Assembly (NCBI RefSeq): GCF_020921035.1
Contig: NC_063153.1
Location: 29,879,066 to 29,943,065, forward strand
DNA from: Rhodamnia argentea
Lineage: Eukaryota; Streptophyta; Magnoliopsida; Myrtales; Myrtaceae
Reading direction: 5' to 3'
Length of the DNA: 64,000 nt
Shown here: positions 46,701-60,000 of the stretch, one piece after another
How the letters are laid out: every line of letters begins with the position of its first letter
Numbering within the stretch: the first letter of the stretch is position 1
Made by a program: the position numbers and the translations under genes
Notes under the pieces: model-generated
What the model saw: only the letters and a program-made list of their open reading frames with translations
Databases searched by the model: none
What the model was told of the DNA's origin: nothing

Positions 46701-49700
46701 TCTTTGAGCGTCCTTGCACTGAATGGGACCAAATTAACTAAACTTCCCACGTCTATTGGAGAGTTAGAAAGGCTACAACACTTGTCAATAAGTCATTGTA
46801 GGTCGATATTGAAGTTACCAACTTCCTTGGGGACTTTGGCTTCATTGATCGAACTTGATCTATCAAGCACTGCAATTGTTGAATTACCTGATGATGTCGA
46901 AAAGTTAAATCTTTTGAAAGTCCTAAAAATAGATTTTACTTTTGTAAGAAAGCTGCCTGATGCTATATGGACGTTGAAGAGGCTGGAAGAGCTGCACGCT
47001 TCAAGATGTCGGAGTTTGGATGGGGAAATTCCTAGAGATATTGAGAAGCTTTCGGAATTGAGGGTCTTAAAGCTTGGATACTCTCGGATTCATGGTCTAT
47101 CAGATAAAATTTCTAGACTTTCCAAACTCCAAACGCTCGATCTGCTTCATTGTGACAAGCTCCGTAAGGTGCCCAAGCTTCCTTCCACTTTAATAAGCCT
47201 CTCTGTCAGTTCTAAATTGATGGACACAATCCCGGACATCAGTAACCTTGTTAAGTTAGGAGAGTTATTCGTGGCTGATGGATCCCAGGAACAGGTGTTA
47301 CCTGTCGAACGTCAAATTGAGGCAATAGGATGCACTAATTTGCAGCTCGGGAGTTTGCTAGAGCTAACGATATTGCAGCTATCTGTGTTGAAGATCCAAC
47401 CCGCTGGGTTGCATCACCTTATGAAGCTCAGGAAACTCTCCCTTTGCTGCATTCACTTGGAAGAGCTACCACACCTTCCTCCAGTTTTAGTCACTCTATC
47501 ACTTCGCCATTACAAATCGCAGAAAAATTTTCCCGATCTTTCACATTTGCAGCTCCTGTCAGAATTCGAGCTTTTCGACTGTGCGTTAACAGAAGTTCCG
47601 GGCCTCGGGAAGTTCAAATCCTTGCGAGTTTTCAGAATATCTCACTGCAACCTGCAACAGCTGGATGAGCTGGAAAACTTGGTACTTTTAGAATCATTGA
47701 ATGTTTCGTACTGTCAAAGTCTTAGGGAACTTCCCGATCTATCAAAACAGAAGTGGAACCATATTAAAATCAAGGGCTGTCCGAACATTCCTGATATTAA
47801 GAGTGTGGAACACCTGAATTCCTTCGAGAAGCCAAGCAGTTCAATGATTGAGGCAGAAAGCTCAGCCAAGGTAACCAACACTTGCATTTTCCCACATAGA
47901 TGGAGGATGGCACTTGATAGAATGAATTGCTTCTTAATAACCAATATGCTTGACACGCTGAATTACGATGCGCGGGATATTTTTTCCCATTAACACATGC
48001 ATAATAATTTTTCAAGTGAAATTTGTGTCATCAAGACTTTATATCTCTCTCATCTGTTTTAATGGGAAGATGGGTCCAAATATGTAAGTACTCATCTTCT
48101 TTTTCTTCTTTAAAAGGGCATTCTTTTTTTTTTTGTTGGGTGATATACAACCAAAGAATTTCTATTTGGGCCAATTAGTTTAATCATGCTTTCCAGATAT
48201 GTTGTTACGTACTCAATCCAGAACATTGAATGTTGTATTGGTATCTTAAATCTTTGATGTGGTGCGGAAAAGCGCTGACCACTGTACTAGTATCTTAAAT
48301 TCTGATGTGGTGCTTCCGTTATGTTCAAGTTAATTCTTAATCCTAAGAGCTGGCAATAAATTGGGATGAGTGGCTCATGGAAGGTTTTCCATTCTCCAAA
48401 CTAGTCTCTTGTAATTCAGACTCGTTTGACGAGCTACTCTTCCAAAGACATAGTCTGATCAATACTGTCCATGAAATCTGAAAACTCGTTTGGTCTCTTT
48501 TCACATTCAGTCAGTTTGAATCTAAGCATCAATCTTTATAACCTTCTGACACATGGTAGAAATCTTAATTTGATGCACTGAATACATGCTTACCCAAGTT
48601 TTGTCACAGGTGGAGTTTAGCAAACCAGCTAATACCGAACCTTCTTCCATTCAGGGTGTCAAACGCAAATACAAAGGTACGCTCTACATTGAGATTGTCA
48701 AATCGGAGTTGTTCTATAAGATTATGTATGACTTCAACCATGAAATGTAGAACACTGAAAGAGGTCATGGCTAGAAAGCTGCCAGACTAGAAGGGATTAT
48801 TTCAAGCTATGCAGTATTGTTGGAAATGGCTACACTTATTGACTAAGTCTACAAGCGCTGACAAACATCATTGTCCCGTTTTATCCTCAGATTACTTTCT
48901 GCTTGAAAATGGCACTTTATCTATCCAACAAAAGAGGCGAGGCGAGGCGAGGCACTTCGCTATGTGACCTTGTCTCCTTTCTCAATAGATGATTGACAGA
49001 CATTTTTTGTGTAACAGCTGTTTCTCCAACTGATAAGACTACATCAGGGAAGGACGATTGCATCACTTTCCATGTTGATGATGAAGATACAGATGAAGGT
49101 AACGTTCTAGAAAGGAAGAAGAATAAATCTGCTAAAAGCATTGCCTTGGCGATTTTTGACAAGCCCAGTCTTCCTCCTAAAGCTCGAGCAAAATCTCCCA
49201 AGTCTGACAAGCCAATCACTGAAACTATGGGCACTTCTAACTTGTCAAGTTCTCCCTCTGTTGGAGTTTCATCAACCACAAGGGGTAGAGTGACGGTAAT
49301 CCAACTGATGTCTTCCTTTTCTATTTAATTGACTCTGTCAATGATTAATTCCATATTTCTTTCAGACTGTCGCTTCCAAATTCAGCAGTCAGTCCATTTT
49401 CGGAAACAAACGAACACGCTCTTTTTCAAATAAATCAAACATAAGTTGTGTTGAGCCTGATAAGGATTCCAGTTTGTCGGTGGATCTGATAGGGCCCGAA
49501 ACTACTGGCATCTCTCCATCGACAGATGGGACGAGGTCTGAGACAATGGATGCATCTCTCATTCCTAGTACGGACAATCAAACGGAAGGGATCACCGATG
49601 GCATCCATCAGAGGCTGTCGGTTCAAACTACTCCTGCACTTTTGCTTCTCCCAGGGCCAAGACAAGGTATTAAGTTTGCTTTGCTTCCCATCATAATCCA

Positions 49701-50700
49701 TTCCATTTGTATCATCAATGTTAGACCTTATCTTGCCTTATCAGGCACTGAAGGGGATTCATTATCCATTCCACCGCCTCCAGTGAGTGAAGCTGTTGAT
49801 TCGAGGTCTTCTCTGGCAAGGCAGTACGAAAACATTAACAGCCCTGCAATCGTCGATGGTCATGAGCCCTCGTCGATGCCCGTTCCTGCTGTTAATCCAT
49901 CACCATCATCTCCTGGGCATTCATTGCCACAACCAGTGGGTCGAACTGATGTTGCGGAATCTTCAAGTTCTTCTGCCAAAGCCAAGGTTGCTCTTGAACA
50001 GGTCGCAAGGATACTACACTCCAGGGTCACTAACTCCAGTAATGTTACATCCGAAGCCTTGTTAGCATCTGTCATTACTGATGAAGTGATTAAGGCTAAA
50101 TGGACCGAGTTTCTCGAACTCTCCCATGGTGGTTTCCCATCGATTGCAAATGACCCGGTAATCACCAAGCGGCTTAAGGCTTTAGCAAATGAACTATGTG
50201 GTAGTGATATCCGTTTCACAAAGTCTCTCAGGTTCAAGAAACAGTGTCAAGATTTCTTGGCTGAATTTCTACATGGGATAGACACTTATCAACAAAACTG
50301 CGAAAGAATCGCTGTTCTGGTAGTCTCGGAAAAGGACTGTCGATATCCTCATAGCTCCATCGAGGAAGTCTGTCGTAGCTTGAAGATCAAACAAGATGCC
50401 CTGCAGACTTTGGTGAATGACCGGGCTGGCCTTGATGCTGAGGAGGCAGACCTTGAGAGACGACTAGGCGAAGTTAGAAATCAACAGAGACTCAAAGACA
50501 TCCAAATGGCTCAGATTGAAGGGGCTTTGTGGCAGGATATTGGTTCTTTTAATACACTGATGGGTGAGAAAAATCGACTCGACGAGGAGATGGCCGAGAA
50601 GCGACGCATCAAGAATAAGCTTTTACTTGAAAATAGTCGGTTTGACCATATCATGTCAACTTTCCAAAGAGAAGTCAGGGACTTTGTAAACAACATGTAA
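43769..50700 (+). CDS. TNL1: TIR-NBS-LRR receptor with C-terminal coiled-coil extension
   Basis: Eight exons in consistent phase: 43769-44220, 44500-45574, 45965-46249, 46338-47870, 48610-48676, 49018-49295, 49366-49666 and 49745-50700, about 1648 residues. Exon 1 is the TIR domain (EVFLSFRGRD; SEGYASSKWCLDEL with the Glu that is catalytic in TIR NADases). Exon 2 is the NB-ARC: P-loop GIGGTGKTTIAKS, kinase-2 VLIVLDD, RNBS-B GSRIIITARD, RLPL (GLPL) and WMHDELRELGR (MHD). Exons 3-4 are LRRs (about 510-1115). Exons 5-8 (about 1116-1648) add a basic patch (KRKYK), an acidic then Ser/Pro-rich linker and a helical region with a coiled coil (about 1530-1640). Family role: intracellular pathogen recognition leading to NADase-dependent immunity. 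The ATG follows an upstream GTG-started frame. A shorter product is possible if intron 4 is retained. Confidence 0.87.
45659..45873. mobile_element. hAT-like short MITE inside TNL1 intron 2
   Basis: Left 'catttgtttcgtggaa' and right 'ttgcgaaacaaatgg' are inverted. The matching intron of TNL2 is 156 bp with no insertion, whereas this intron is 390 bp, so the insertion accounts for most of the difference. Confidence 0.6.
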
Positions 50701-52990
50701 TCATCGAGTGCATTTTAACTTCCCGGCCACGATCCTCCTTTTCGCGTTTCCTCTTGGGGAAACGGGATAAGGAAGAGGTGTGGAGGTATTGTCTAAAGGC
50801 GGGCCAACTATCCTCGATTAGATGCGGGCTCTCCCAAATTCATATCTTACGCGATGTTGGATTTTGTTTTAATTTTGATTTAGCCTAAGGGATTCTAGAA
50901 GTCGATTAGGCTGTCGAGATCGGCTAGAAACCAAACTAGGAACCAAACAAGACACGGGAGCTTGTCTTCTACATAATCGCTGCCTCTAGTTTGGCAGGAT
51001 TGTTCATCTAAGTGATCAAGCGATTTTTACTGTTTATGATCCTAAAGGTCTTAATATCGATTCGTACCCATGCAATGTTCTTTTGTGGGGGATTTATTGT
51101 GTTCCTAAAGGTTGTCCTAACCATTCTAAAAAAGTAAAGGAAAAACCAATTTATTTAGATGTGCGGGAATTAAACACTCAAAAATTGAAATGACCTTAAA
51201 GTAAAAATGCAAAAATGAAATCCCGTTACATGTCGGGCAAAGAATACTAGTTCGCCTTGTTCTTAACTCACGGAACATAAACCCCATAAGCCTGAGTCGA
51301 TACTAAGTCGGGTAAAGAATAGACATTGCTTTGTTGTAAGCCTTGGGACATGAACCCCATAAGCTTGAGAGACAAAGTCTAATTCTTGAATTTGAGCTAG
51401 ACTAGGGCGAGCCTAAACTATACTCAATTTTATTAAAGGTGATAAGACTAATCTAGACTAAGTTAATCACTTATTAAGAGAGTGATGCTAAGTCTAATTT
51501 GATTTTTATTTGCTAACTATTCTAGCTAGAACCTAGGTTAGTTTGATTACTAACTGTTAAGTCTATTAGCTAAGCTAGTATAATTAACACTAAACTAAGC
51601 TTTGATTACTTACTAGGCACTGCAAAACAAAGCTAATCAGGATTGACAAGGTCCCCGTGGCGTGTAGGCGTTCACGTTTTTTGCCCCTTTACGTTTCTCA
51701 AGCATCTAATAAAGGAGAAAAGAGAGGGGATTACATAAGCTAAGGTTTGGTAAGGTAATGGATTGAGCTCTGACAAGTTAATTGGGCTTGAGCTACCAAA
51801 ATATTATGGTCGCAACCCTTGCCGTAGTTGGCGAAGGCTCGTGTATATTGTCATGGATAATGTGATATCAAGATACTAAATGGTTACCAAAAAGAAGTGG
51901 GAGAATTTTCTTAATGTTTGGTGATAAAAACCAAGATAGGATATGTTTTATACCATCTTGTATTCGGAGGATGTCTAGAAAAGAACAAAGGGGAATATAG
52001 CCCGGATATGGGATGGGGTAGGATAGACCCGGACAAGATTTCTCAAGAGAGTAGACATGAGAAAAATCAGGTTTTTTTCACAACCAACACCTCTCCTCCA
52101 TGCCGGGCCGCCTCTCTAGCTGCGGCAACCATCAAGTGGGGCCACCTCTACAGCGGCGCCGGGGTGGGGTCTTCGGCAGCAAAGCCAAGTATCTTCACAA
52201 CCTCATTTTTTAATCGATAGTCTCGCATGATAGGAGATCGTACCCTTCGTTCTTTAATCGCTTGAACCTTTACAACATTCGAAAGGGGTCTAGCTTCCAA
52301 GCTCAATCTTGAAGCTCAACCCTTAAGATGCTAGAAATTTCTAATTCACAAGTTCTACCTTGGTGGCAAGTGAAGAGCATACTGAATCACATCGTACTAC
52401 CAAATTAACAAAACGATTCTAAAAGCCTAAGAATCATGCTTGGATGAGAAGAAGAGAGGAGAACTTAGAAACTCATTTTAGAGAAAACTTCACACTGATA
52501 TTCGGAGGCGGGCTTCGTCTGTCTGATTACATAACTCGGGGGGTCTTATATAGGCAAAGGGAAACACTATTGGACAAAACACAAACATTGGATACGTAGA
52601 TCCACCGATGCTAATAGACAATAACAGTATAGGACTCGACAATGACTGGACAACTTTTTTGAAGGAAAGATACACTCTTACACATAGGATCGAAAGCCGG
52701 CAAGATAGAGCCGACATTCGACAAGTCTATTTCAATACACCACCAAACCCTTCTTGAGTCTTGTCTTCTAAGCTATCCGGGCCATCCTTTCGCCTTTTAT
52801 AAGCACGCAAAAGATGTTCTTATTTGTAGTTATCTATTATATCTTATGGGTCCTAGGAACCTAGCTAGTGGTGCTAATAGTTGGAGCTAGATGGAATATC
52901 CCAAGAACTAGAAGGAATATCTTGGGAGCTGGATGGAATATCCTTGGAGCTATATGCATAAGGATCTTGAGAAAGTGGTCCTCCTCATGG
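50701..52990. other. Inter-TNL region; repeat-like, no gene recognised
   Basis: Contains phrases repeated nearby (for example 'cataaaccccataagcctgag' at about 51268 and 'catgaaccccataagcttgag' at about 51350), typical of non-coding retroelement sequence. A short plus frame at 51918-52220 has no recognisable domain. Confidence 0.4.
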
Positions 52991-54420
52991 GTCTTGGGAG
53001 TCTGTGTCCATTGAAGATTGAATTGGCTAGTTCTGGTGAAAGATCTCTAAGGCTTCTCGATTGAAGTCATGCATGTGGACCTGGTCCAATGAGGGGTATG
53101 TTACATTTGATGGCCATATTTCTAGAGGCATAGTGCGGTTTTCTTGGCACAAGATTCTCTGAAACTCTTTATATTTAGGAGGGATGGATGAAATAGAACT
53201 TGGTAAAGTCTTGTGAACATGAGCAACTTGTTGATTGACTTGGGGCTTATACATGGTTGTTCCAAGCACGGATGGCTCGGATCTCACGTCTCCAAAAGAA
53301 CTGATGAAGGTTCATGGTCTATGAAAGATCATAACATTATGTCTTTCTAGTTCGAGTCTTCCTACATGCTTTTGCATTCTGAACAATTCTTTCCAAGCAC
53401 TAAGTGGCTGAAACCATAGCAACATATCAATCATGTTTCTCTAGTTGGAGTAATTACCTGCAAGTGCTTTGGACAAAACTCTAATGATTGAAGGGATTTG
53501 ATGTCTGAGGAAATTTTCCATGGGATTGGACACCATGAATGACTGACGGGATGGAGAATGAGGTGGAGAAGGTGCAAGAGGAGCTGAAGGAGTTGGAGGT
53601 GGGAGTGATGCCTTTGCCTTACCCGGAGATTTTTTTTAATCTTTTTCCCATTTTTCAAATGTTCTCAAATGGCTAGAACATTAGATTTGGGAGGTTGTGC
53701 AGCAATACTTAGAATAGCTGTGAACGAGGAAGTTCCCGAGGAAGGTTCTATTTTTGAAGCTGGGGTTGAAGAAGGAAATAGAAGAGATTTAGTAGAAAAG
53801 AGGGGCCTTTGATTCTAGAGGATCCGGAGTTGGCGTTTAGGCTTTTCAATCTCGGGGTTTTGATCTTCTAGACAATGGTTGGGAGGAATTTGCTTTGTTT
53901 CAAACAAATAAAGTCTATTATGAAAATCTTCCAGCATCTTTTCGGACACAGTCGTGGTCCGATCCACTCATTCTAGGGGGGTAGCAATTTTACTCAGTGC
54001 CACATTCCGAGCAAGTGTATTTTTTGTTTGCCAGTTTAAAACAGTCTCAGTAGGAGTAGGTCCCTTGCGTCTTCCTTGCATGTCAACATCATTGGGTATA
54101 GGTATTTTGAACGCATGGTAATATCTTTACTGTGGATCATAGAACTTTCCGAGTGGAGGAAACTGGATGGTTCTAGAACTGGATTCTGGACTTGAAGACT
54201 ATAATGGAAGGAAGTCTTCATGTTGAAACATGCAGATGCTAGGTAGCACGGGGTGGTTCTGGTTTTGGGGCACATGTATAGGGCCGAGGGAGTTCAAAGG
54301 GATAGGAGTTCTTTTTTACCCACTTTTGAATGGGCTTGTATAAAGGAGAAGTGACTGACTTCTTTGGTGATAGTGGAGGAGGAGTGCTGGCTTAGGTTCA
54401 TCTGGACAAGTGGTCGTGTA
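52991..54420 (-). pseudogene. Decayed polyprotein remnant of a reverse-transcribing element
   Basis: On the minus strand, several frames in series (about 54275-54036, 53658-53431, 53400-53290, 53287-53027) read as one gag/coat-like coding region broken by stops and frame changes. Visible short motifs are 'GRRKGPTPTETVLNWQTK' (about 54080-54030) and 'PPKYKEFQRILC' (about 53165). No reverse transcriptase, integrase or RNase H motif was found. The source could be an LTR retrotransposon or a caulimovirid-like endogenous element; I cannot decide from sequence alone. Confidence 0.45.
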
Positions 54421-56514
54421 GATATGCAACCAAAAATAATCCCTAATTACTACTTAGAAGATAGTGGTAAGCAGGGGTCGAATCCATAGAGAAACTAAAA
54501 CAAATTCCAAGATTAGGTCGAGAAAGATGATAAATTTCTATTTTCTAAGGACTAAATATTATAAATTGAATTCCTAGCTAAAAGCAAGATAAATAATTTA
54601 ACTGGAAAATTTATGGAGAAAACTCTCGCCTTTAAGTCTCGAATCCACGATACCTTCTTATTTGATTAGCCTCTTTGTTTGCACTATCAAACCTAACAAA
54701 CTACAAGCTTGCTATTGTTGCGAAGATAATCTACAACCTATTCTAGTTATAACCTATCTTGTCGATTACTATCGTCTTTCTCTTTCCAAGCTTAGCAACC
54801 TTAGTTCGATCATATATAAATTATTGTTGGCCTTGATCGTAAACTGCAATTAAAACTATTGCTTGGGTATGAAATTAGAATCACAGAAACTAAAATCATA
54901 AACTTGATTTAACAATAAAATTCTTGAATAGAATAGATGAAAACGTAGTATCTCCCAAACAATCAAATGCAATACCAAACACTAAATATAAAGTTTATAA
55001 TTCAAATAAGAAGTATCGTTTCATCTAAACCCAAAGACGATAGAATAAATTTAGCTACTCATGGAAATGAATGGCGGCGAAGAAATTGAAGAAGAACTCG
55101 AAGAAGAAGCCATGGTCGACATGAATGTTCTCAACGTTCCCTTTTTTTTTCTTTTCTTCAGGCTTCTCCTTCTTCTTTTTTCGTTCGTCATCTCTTCCTC
55201 GTGTCTGCAGTAGTCACCTCTGTTGTAACCAGGGATCTCGTCGTGATTGTCTTTGATTTCGGCCTATCCTCTCAATCAAGAGCTCATGGAAATCCAAACC
55301 CGCTAAAGATAAGATTTTCCAAAATTCACTTTGGATCTTGAATTTTAGGAAATATCAGATTTAAAAAATCTCTGCAGCTAGAGAATATTTCAAATTCGGT
55401 CTTCCGCTCCAATGATCAAAATATGGACCGATCACAAGAGGGTGGAGGTGGTGTAATTTGAGGGGGCTTGGGTGAGCCGTACTCAATTATGTATTGCCAT
55501 CTTCCACCATCTTCGCCAAGTGATCCCACCATAGGGTTACCATCAAGGTATCTCTGGTAGAGAGAGTCATTGGTTGATCATTGATTTTCAAGGTAGCTCT
55601 CTTGGATGACCTGCATATGTGCATATTCAACTTGTTAAAAAAGATTGAATAATTTCATTGTTCAATACTTATTTACTCACTTGACAAGACAACAATTAAG
55701 GCCAGCGGTTTCAAAGGATTCAACTCTAAATCAAGACCCCTGGACCCCGGGTTCTTCCGGATTTGCTCAATCGATGTTGTGCTAGAATTTAGATAGCACA
55801 AACTTCTGTTCAATAATAATTCAATCATCAATAATAATTCAATCATCAGAACTCACGATTTAATAATTTATAAAACATTTTGATGTTTCAGCAAAATATA
55901 GCCGATCTTAGCTAAGCCTTGCCTCTAATTATTTAATTTTATATCCGCAGTTTCCCAAACAGTAGATAGAATATTACAAAATCTTTGGATTTCTTACCCT
56001 ATTTTATTCGGACTAGAAATCCAGATGCAGCCTAAAAGAAGAAACTAAAACATGAGGAATCAGCAGATGATCTTGGAAAATCACCTTTAGCTCTTTAAAA
56101 ATAGAGATGAGCAAATAGGGAAGAGAATTGCCTTTTTAACACCAAGTCCATGGCATAAAGGTGAAGATTCCGACAGATAAGGAAAGCCAGAATTTACATT
56201 CTTACTCTACGTTTTCATATTTCCTTTTAGAGGCTCACTATTGCATGTACATATTCTATGATTGATAAATACTGTGAACTTATGTCTGATATTTTCTTTT
56301 AATTGGAAGACGAACCTACATGATGGGATTTAGATATCCCTTAAACCATGTCAACTCTGGGGGATAAATTGATTTAGATAAACATTTATTCGTTTACAAT
56401 TTTCTAAATGTTATTTCTATTGGTACACATCGACATAGACATTTAGAGCAATTCAAAACGTATTGTCATAAAACCGTATAATGCATGGCCACCTTGCTAG
56501 TTTCAAAGTAGTTA
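54421..56514. other. Retroelement-like non-coding flank and AT-rich spacer
   Basis: 'gcaggggtcgaatccatagag' (54475-54495) resembles a phrase common in the non-coding parts of plant LTR elements. An 18-base motif (caataataattcaatcat) is duplicated at 55812-55848. TTC-rich stretches occur at 55140-55200. No gene recognised. Confidence 0.4.
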
Positions 56515-56719
56515 GGCTCCGTTTGTTTCATGAAATATGAATGATTTGGAAGATATTTGTATAATAATAATTACTTGTATCACTTGAAATAATTAGTAAA
56601 TGAAAAATATTTTCATTCCCGGCAATAATTTATATCTAAACATTTGGTCGACGATGAAAACATTTTTTGCTTATTCATTTTTTTTTAAAATTATTCATTT
56701 TTCGTGAAATAAATGGAGC
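56515..56719. mobile_element. hAT-like short MITE (best-preserved copy)
   Basis: GGCTCCGTTTGTTTCATGAAA on the left is inverted on the right as TTTCGTGAAATAAATGGAGC. About 205 bp, AT-rich; 337 bp upstream of the TNL2 start codon. Related copies are at 9611 and 45659. Confidence 0.65.
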
Positions 56720-57055
56720 TTTTAGTATGGTTTCCGATTCCGGTGAATAGATGGATGTTCGAGCTATGTGAAATTATTTAATCGATAGTTAATCAATCAT
56801 CGAATAGAATAGAATAGCAATAAAACCGCGAACGAGGTGTGGAAATGACAAATGGTTTGACTCACCCAATGGTCGTTTGTTTAGTTGTTTACCTCCGGCG
56901 GTTTCGTGGAAAGCCTCAATGGAGCTGGTCCAGTCCAGTCCAGTCCCAGTAATCATTATAATTTGTAACTACAGAAATTCTGCAAAGACGCAGCACCTCC
57001 TGCTCCAGCATTGTCCTGTAAGAAGAAAATTCTCCGAGCATTTGTCCAGCTGCAA

Positions 57056-60000
57056 ATGGCGAAAGAAGGTCCTCACGGCGGTTCGAGCTCAGCATCATCA
57101 GCTCCGGAGACAGGAAACAACTTTGACGTGTTCCTGAGCTTCAGAGGAGGCGACACCCGAGATGTAATCACCGATGTACTCTACAGCAGCCTCGTTGGTG
57201 CCGGGGTCCGCACCTTCAGAGACGAGGAAGAGCTTTCCGATGGGGAGTCCCTCAAGAAGGAGCTTCCTAAGGCTATCAAACTGTCCAAGATCGGCATTCC
57301 CATCCTGTCCAAAACCTATGCCTCGAGTAAATGGTGCCTCCGAGAGCTGGCTCAGATGGTCGAGCAGCTCGATAATGATGGGATGATCATGATGCCCGTC
57401 TTCTTCGAGACCCCTGTGGATCATGTGAAGATGAAGGATGGGAAGGGTCGCTACGCCGATGACATTAGGGAACACAGGGAGAAAGGAGTAGTTGACCCGG
57501 CTGAGATCGAGAAATGGGAGAGTGCCCTCAAAAAAGTGACGTCTTTGAAAGGGCGGCAAGTTGATTGCGGGTAAGGTTCAAGGATATGTAGCTAGTTCTG
57601 CTTTCTTTTCTTTTCTTATCTTCTCTTGTTAGGGGTTTCGATGGGCATGGCCCAGGGTCAATCTGAGTTTTTCTTTTGGGATTTGGCTTGTGGTCACTCT
57701 GAATTGACTAGGAGACACACTCTTGCAGTTTCATATTTCATCAGTTTCAGATCTTTAGCCACAGTTAACAGCGTCCATGACTTCGTGCTCTTTCCTTCTT
57801 TCTGAAACTTTTTCTGTTTTCTAGGCAAGGAGAATTTGCAAAAATGTTGTTTGCAAAAGTTTTGAAGAAATTGAGAAAGGCTAAGCTCAAATTGTCCGAC
57901 AAATTAGTCGGTATTGAAGACGGCTTGACTGAGCTGAGAAGAATGATGGATACCGACTCCAATGACGTGCGGATGATTGCCATCGCCGGCATTTCAGGCA
58001 TTGGTAAGACAACCCTCGCAAAGTCTCTCTACAATGATATCTGCCACCTCTTTTGTGGTTGCAGTTTTCTCAGCGATATTCAAGCATCTACAAAGAGGGA
58101 TCTTGTAGCTTTGCAAAACCAGTTGGTTTCTGACATCATCCGAAAGGACTTGGCAAACTTGAATTCCTTTGAGGAAGGAGTCAGCTTCCTCGAAAAAAGA
58201 TTAACCAATCTGAAGGTCCTCATTCTTCTGGACGACGTGTGTGAGAAGACTCAGCTTGAAGCATTGGTTGGAAGTCTTGATTGGTTCGGTCCAGGGAGTA
58301 GGATCATTATCACAACCAAATATAAAGAAGTTCTCCGTGGACATGAAGTAACAGAAACTTATAACGTCCCAGAGATGACTCAGGGTGATGCTCTAACACT
58401 TTTCTGTAGATACGCCTTTGGTAAGGATTGTCCAGAACATGACTATGTTGATCTCTCTAACAAAATTATGACTGCTACTGGAAGGCTTCCATTAGCTCTT
58501 GAGCTCGTAGGTTCACAGTTTTTTCTGTTTCGCGATAAAGAAGATGTACGGAACAATCTTGTGGATAAGTTGAAAAGAGTACCGCATGATGATGTCCAGA
58601 AGAAGTTGAAGATTACTTATGAACTGTTATTAGAGGGTAGCCAACGGCATATTTTTCTCGACATAGCTTGTTTTCTTATAGGAGAGGATAAAAGAATTGC
58701 ATCGTACATGTGGAAGGAACTTGACCTGTTCCCTTATCTCGAACTCGAGAAGCTCTGTCATATGTCCCTGGTAAAGATTGGAGATGACAACAGGATGTGG
58801 ATGCATGATCAGTTAAGGAAGCTCGGCAGGCAAATTGTTCAAGACGATCTCAAGGAACATGGCAAGTGCAGTAGACTATGGGGACCCACTCAAGCTCGGG
58901 AAATTATTCAACAAGATGAGGTAAGATTTGACATTGCCTTTTTAGTCTGCCTATTTGATAATTAACTCTCCTAGTTTTGATTCCTTTTGGGAAGAGCGAA
59001 AGATCAGATGATCCTCAGTTCATGTCTGTATTGGGGTTACATTAGCTTCTGTCTGACAATGGTGTTTGACCAACAGCAGCAAATGAAGGTCGAAGCTCTG
59101 TGTCTTGGCATGGATAACCACTCCTTCACCGAACAAAAAGACATGGATGATCTATCGCAGACCTGTTGGACTCCTGCCCAATTTGGAAGAGTACCAAATC
59201 TCCGTCTCCTTATTATGGATCACTCTATTATTGAGGAGGATTTTAGAAATCTTCTTGCTAAGTTACTTTGGCTCCGTTGGCATGGTTGTCCAAGAGCTTT
59301 TGATGTATACAATTTGCATTTGGAGAACTTGGTTGTTCTCGATTTATCGTGGAGCAAGGTAACCGAAGGTTGGAAGTGTTGGAATTATGTAGAGGTACCT
59401 CAAATACTTTTGCATTTCCCTTTTCTCTTGAATACTTGCTGCAGAAGTAACAGTTTCTCTCAACTTGCACTGTTTGCAGCTGTCAAGGAAGTTGAAGGTT
59501 TTAATTCTCAGAGACTGTGTCGACTTGATACAAACTCCGAACTTTTCTAATTTCAAGGCTTTGGAGGTGCTGGTTTTAGAATATTGCTCTCATTTGGTTC
59601 ATATTGACCCATCGATTGGTGAGTTGCAATGTATGCAAATTTTAGATCTGAAATTCTGCACTGACCTCAGTAACTTGCCCAGAGAACTTGATTCTCTGAA
59701 AGCTTTGAGAGAGCTTCGTCTTGACGGAACTTCTATAGAAAATATTCCAGTCTCGGAAGACATGAAGCATCTCAAAACTCTCAGCGCCTGCAACTGTAAA
59801 TCATTGGTACGGATATCTAGTGAAATTGGAGATATAAAATCTCTAGAATTTCTTTCGCTGGATGGCTCTGGACTTGCCGTGCTCCCAGATTCGATTGGAA
59901 GGCTAGAAAACTTGAAACAACTGTCTTTGAGGGATTGTCAGTTGATGTAGAAACTTCCAGACGCCATTCGAAAACTGACGTCATTAGAGAATCCGGATAT

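Noticed and set aside
47444-47668. 74-codon frame within TNL1 LRR exon
   Set aside because: Alternative-frame shadow of the LRR coding sequence.
48993-49328. Stand-alone gene starting at 48993
   Set aside because: The apparent start is TTG inside an intron; exon 6 joins in phase to TNL1 exon 5.
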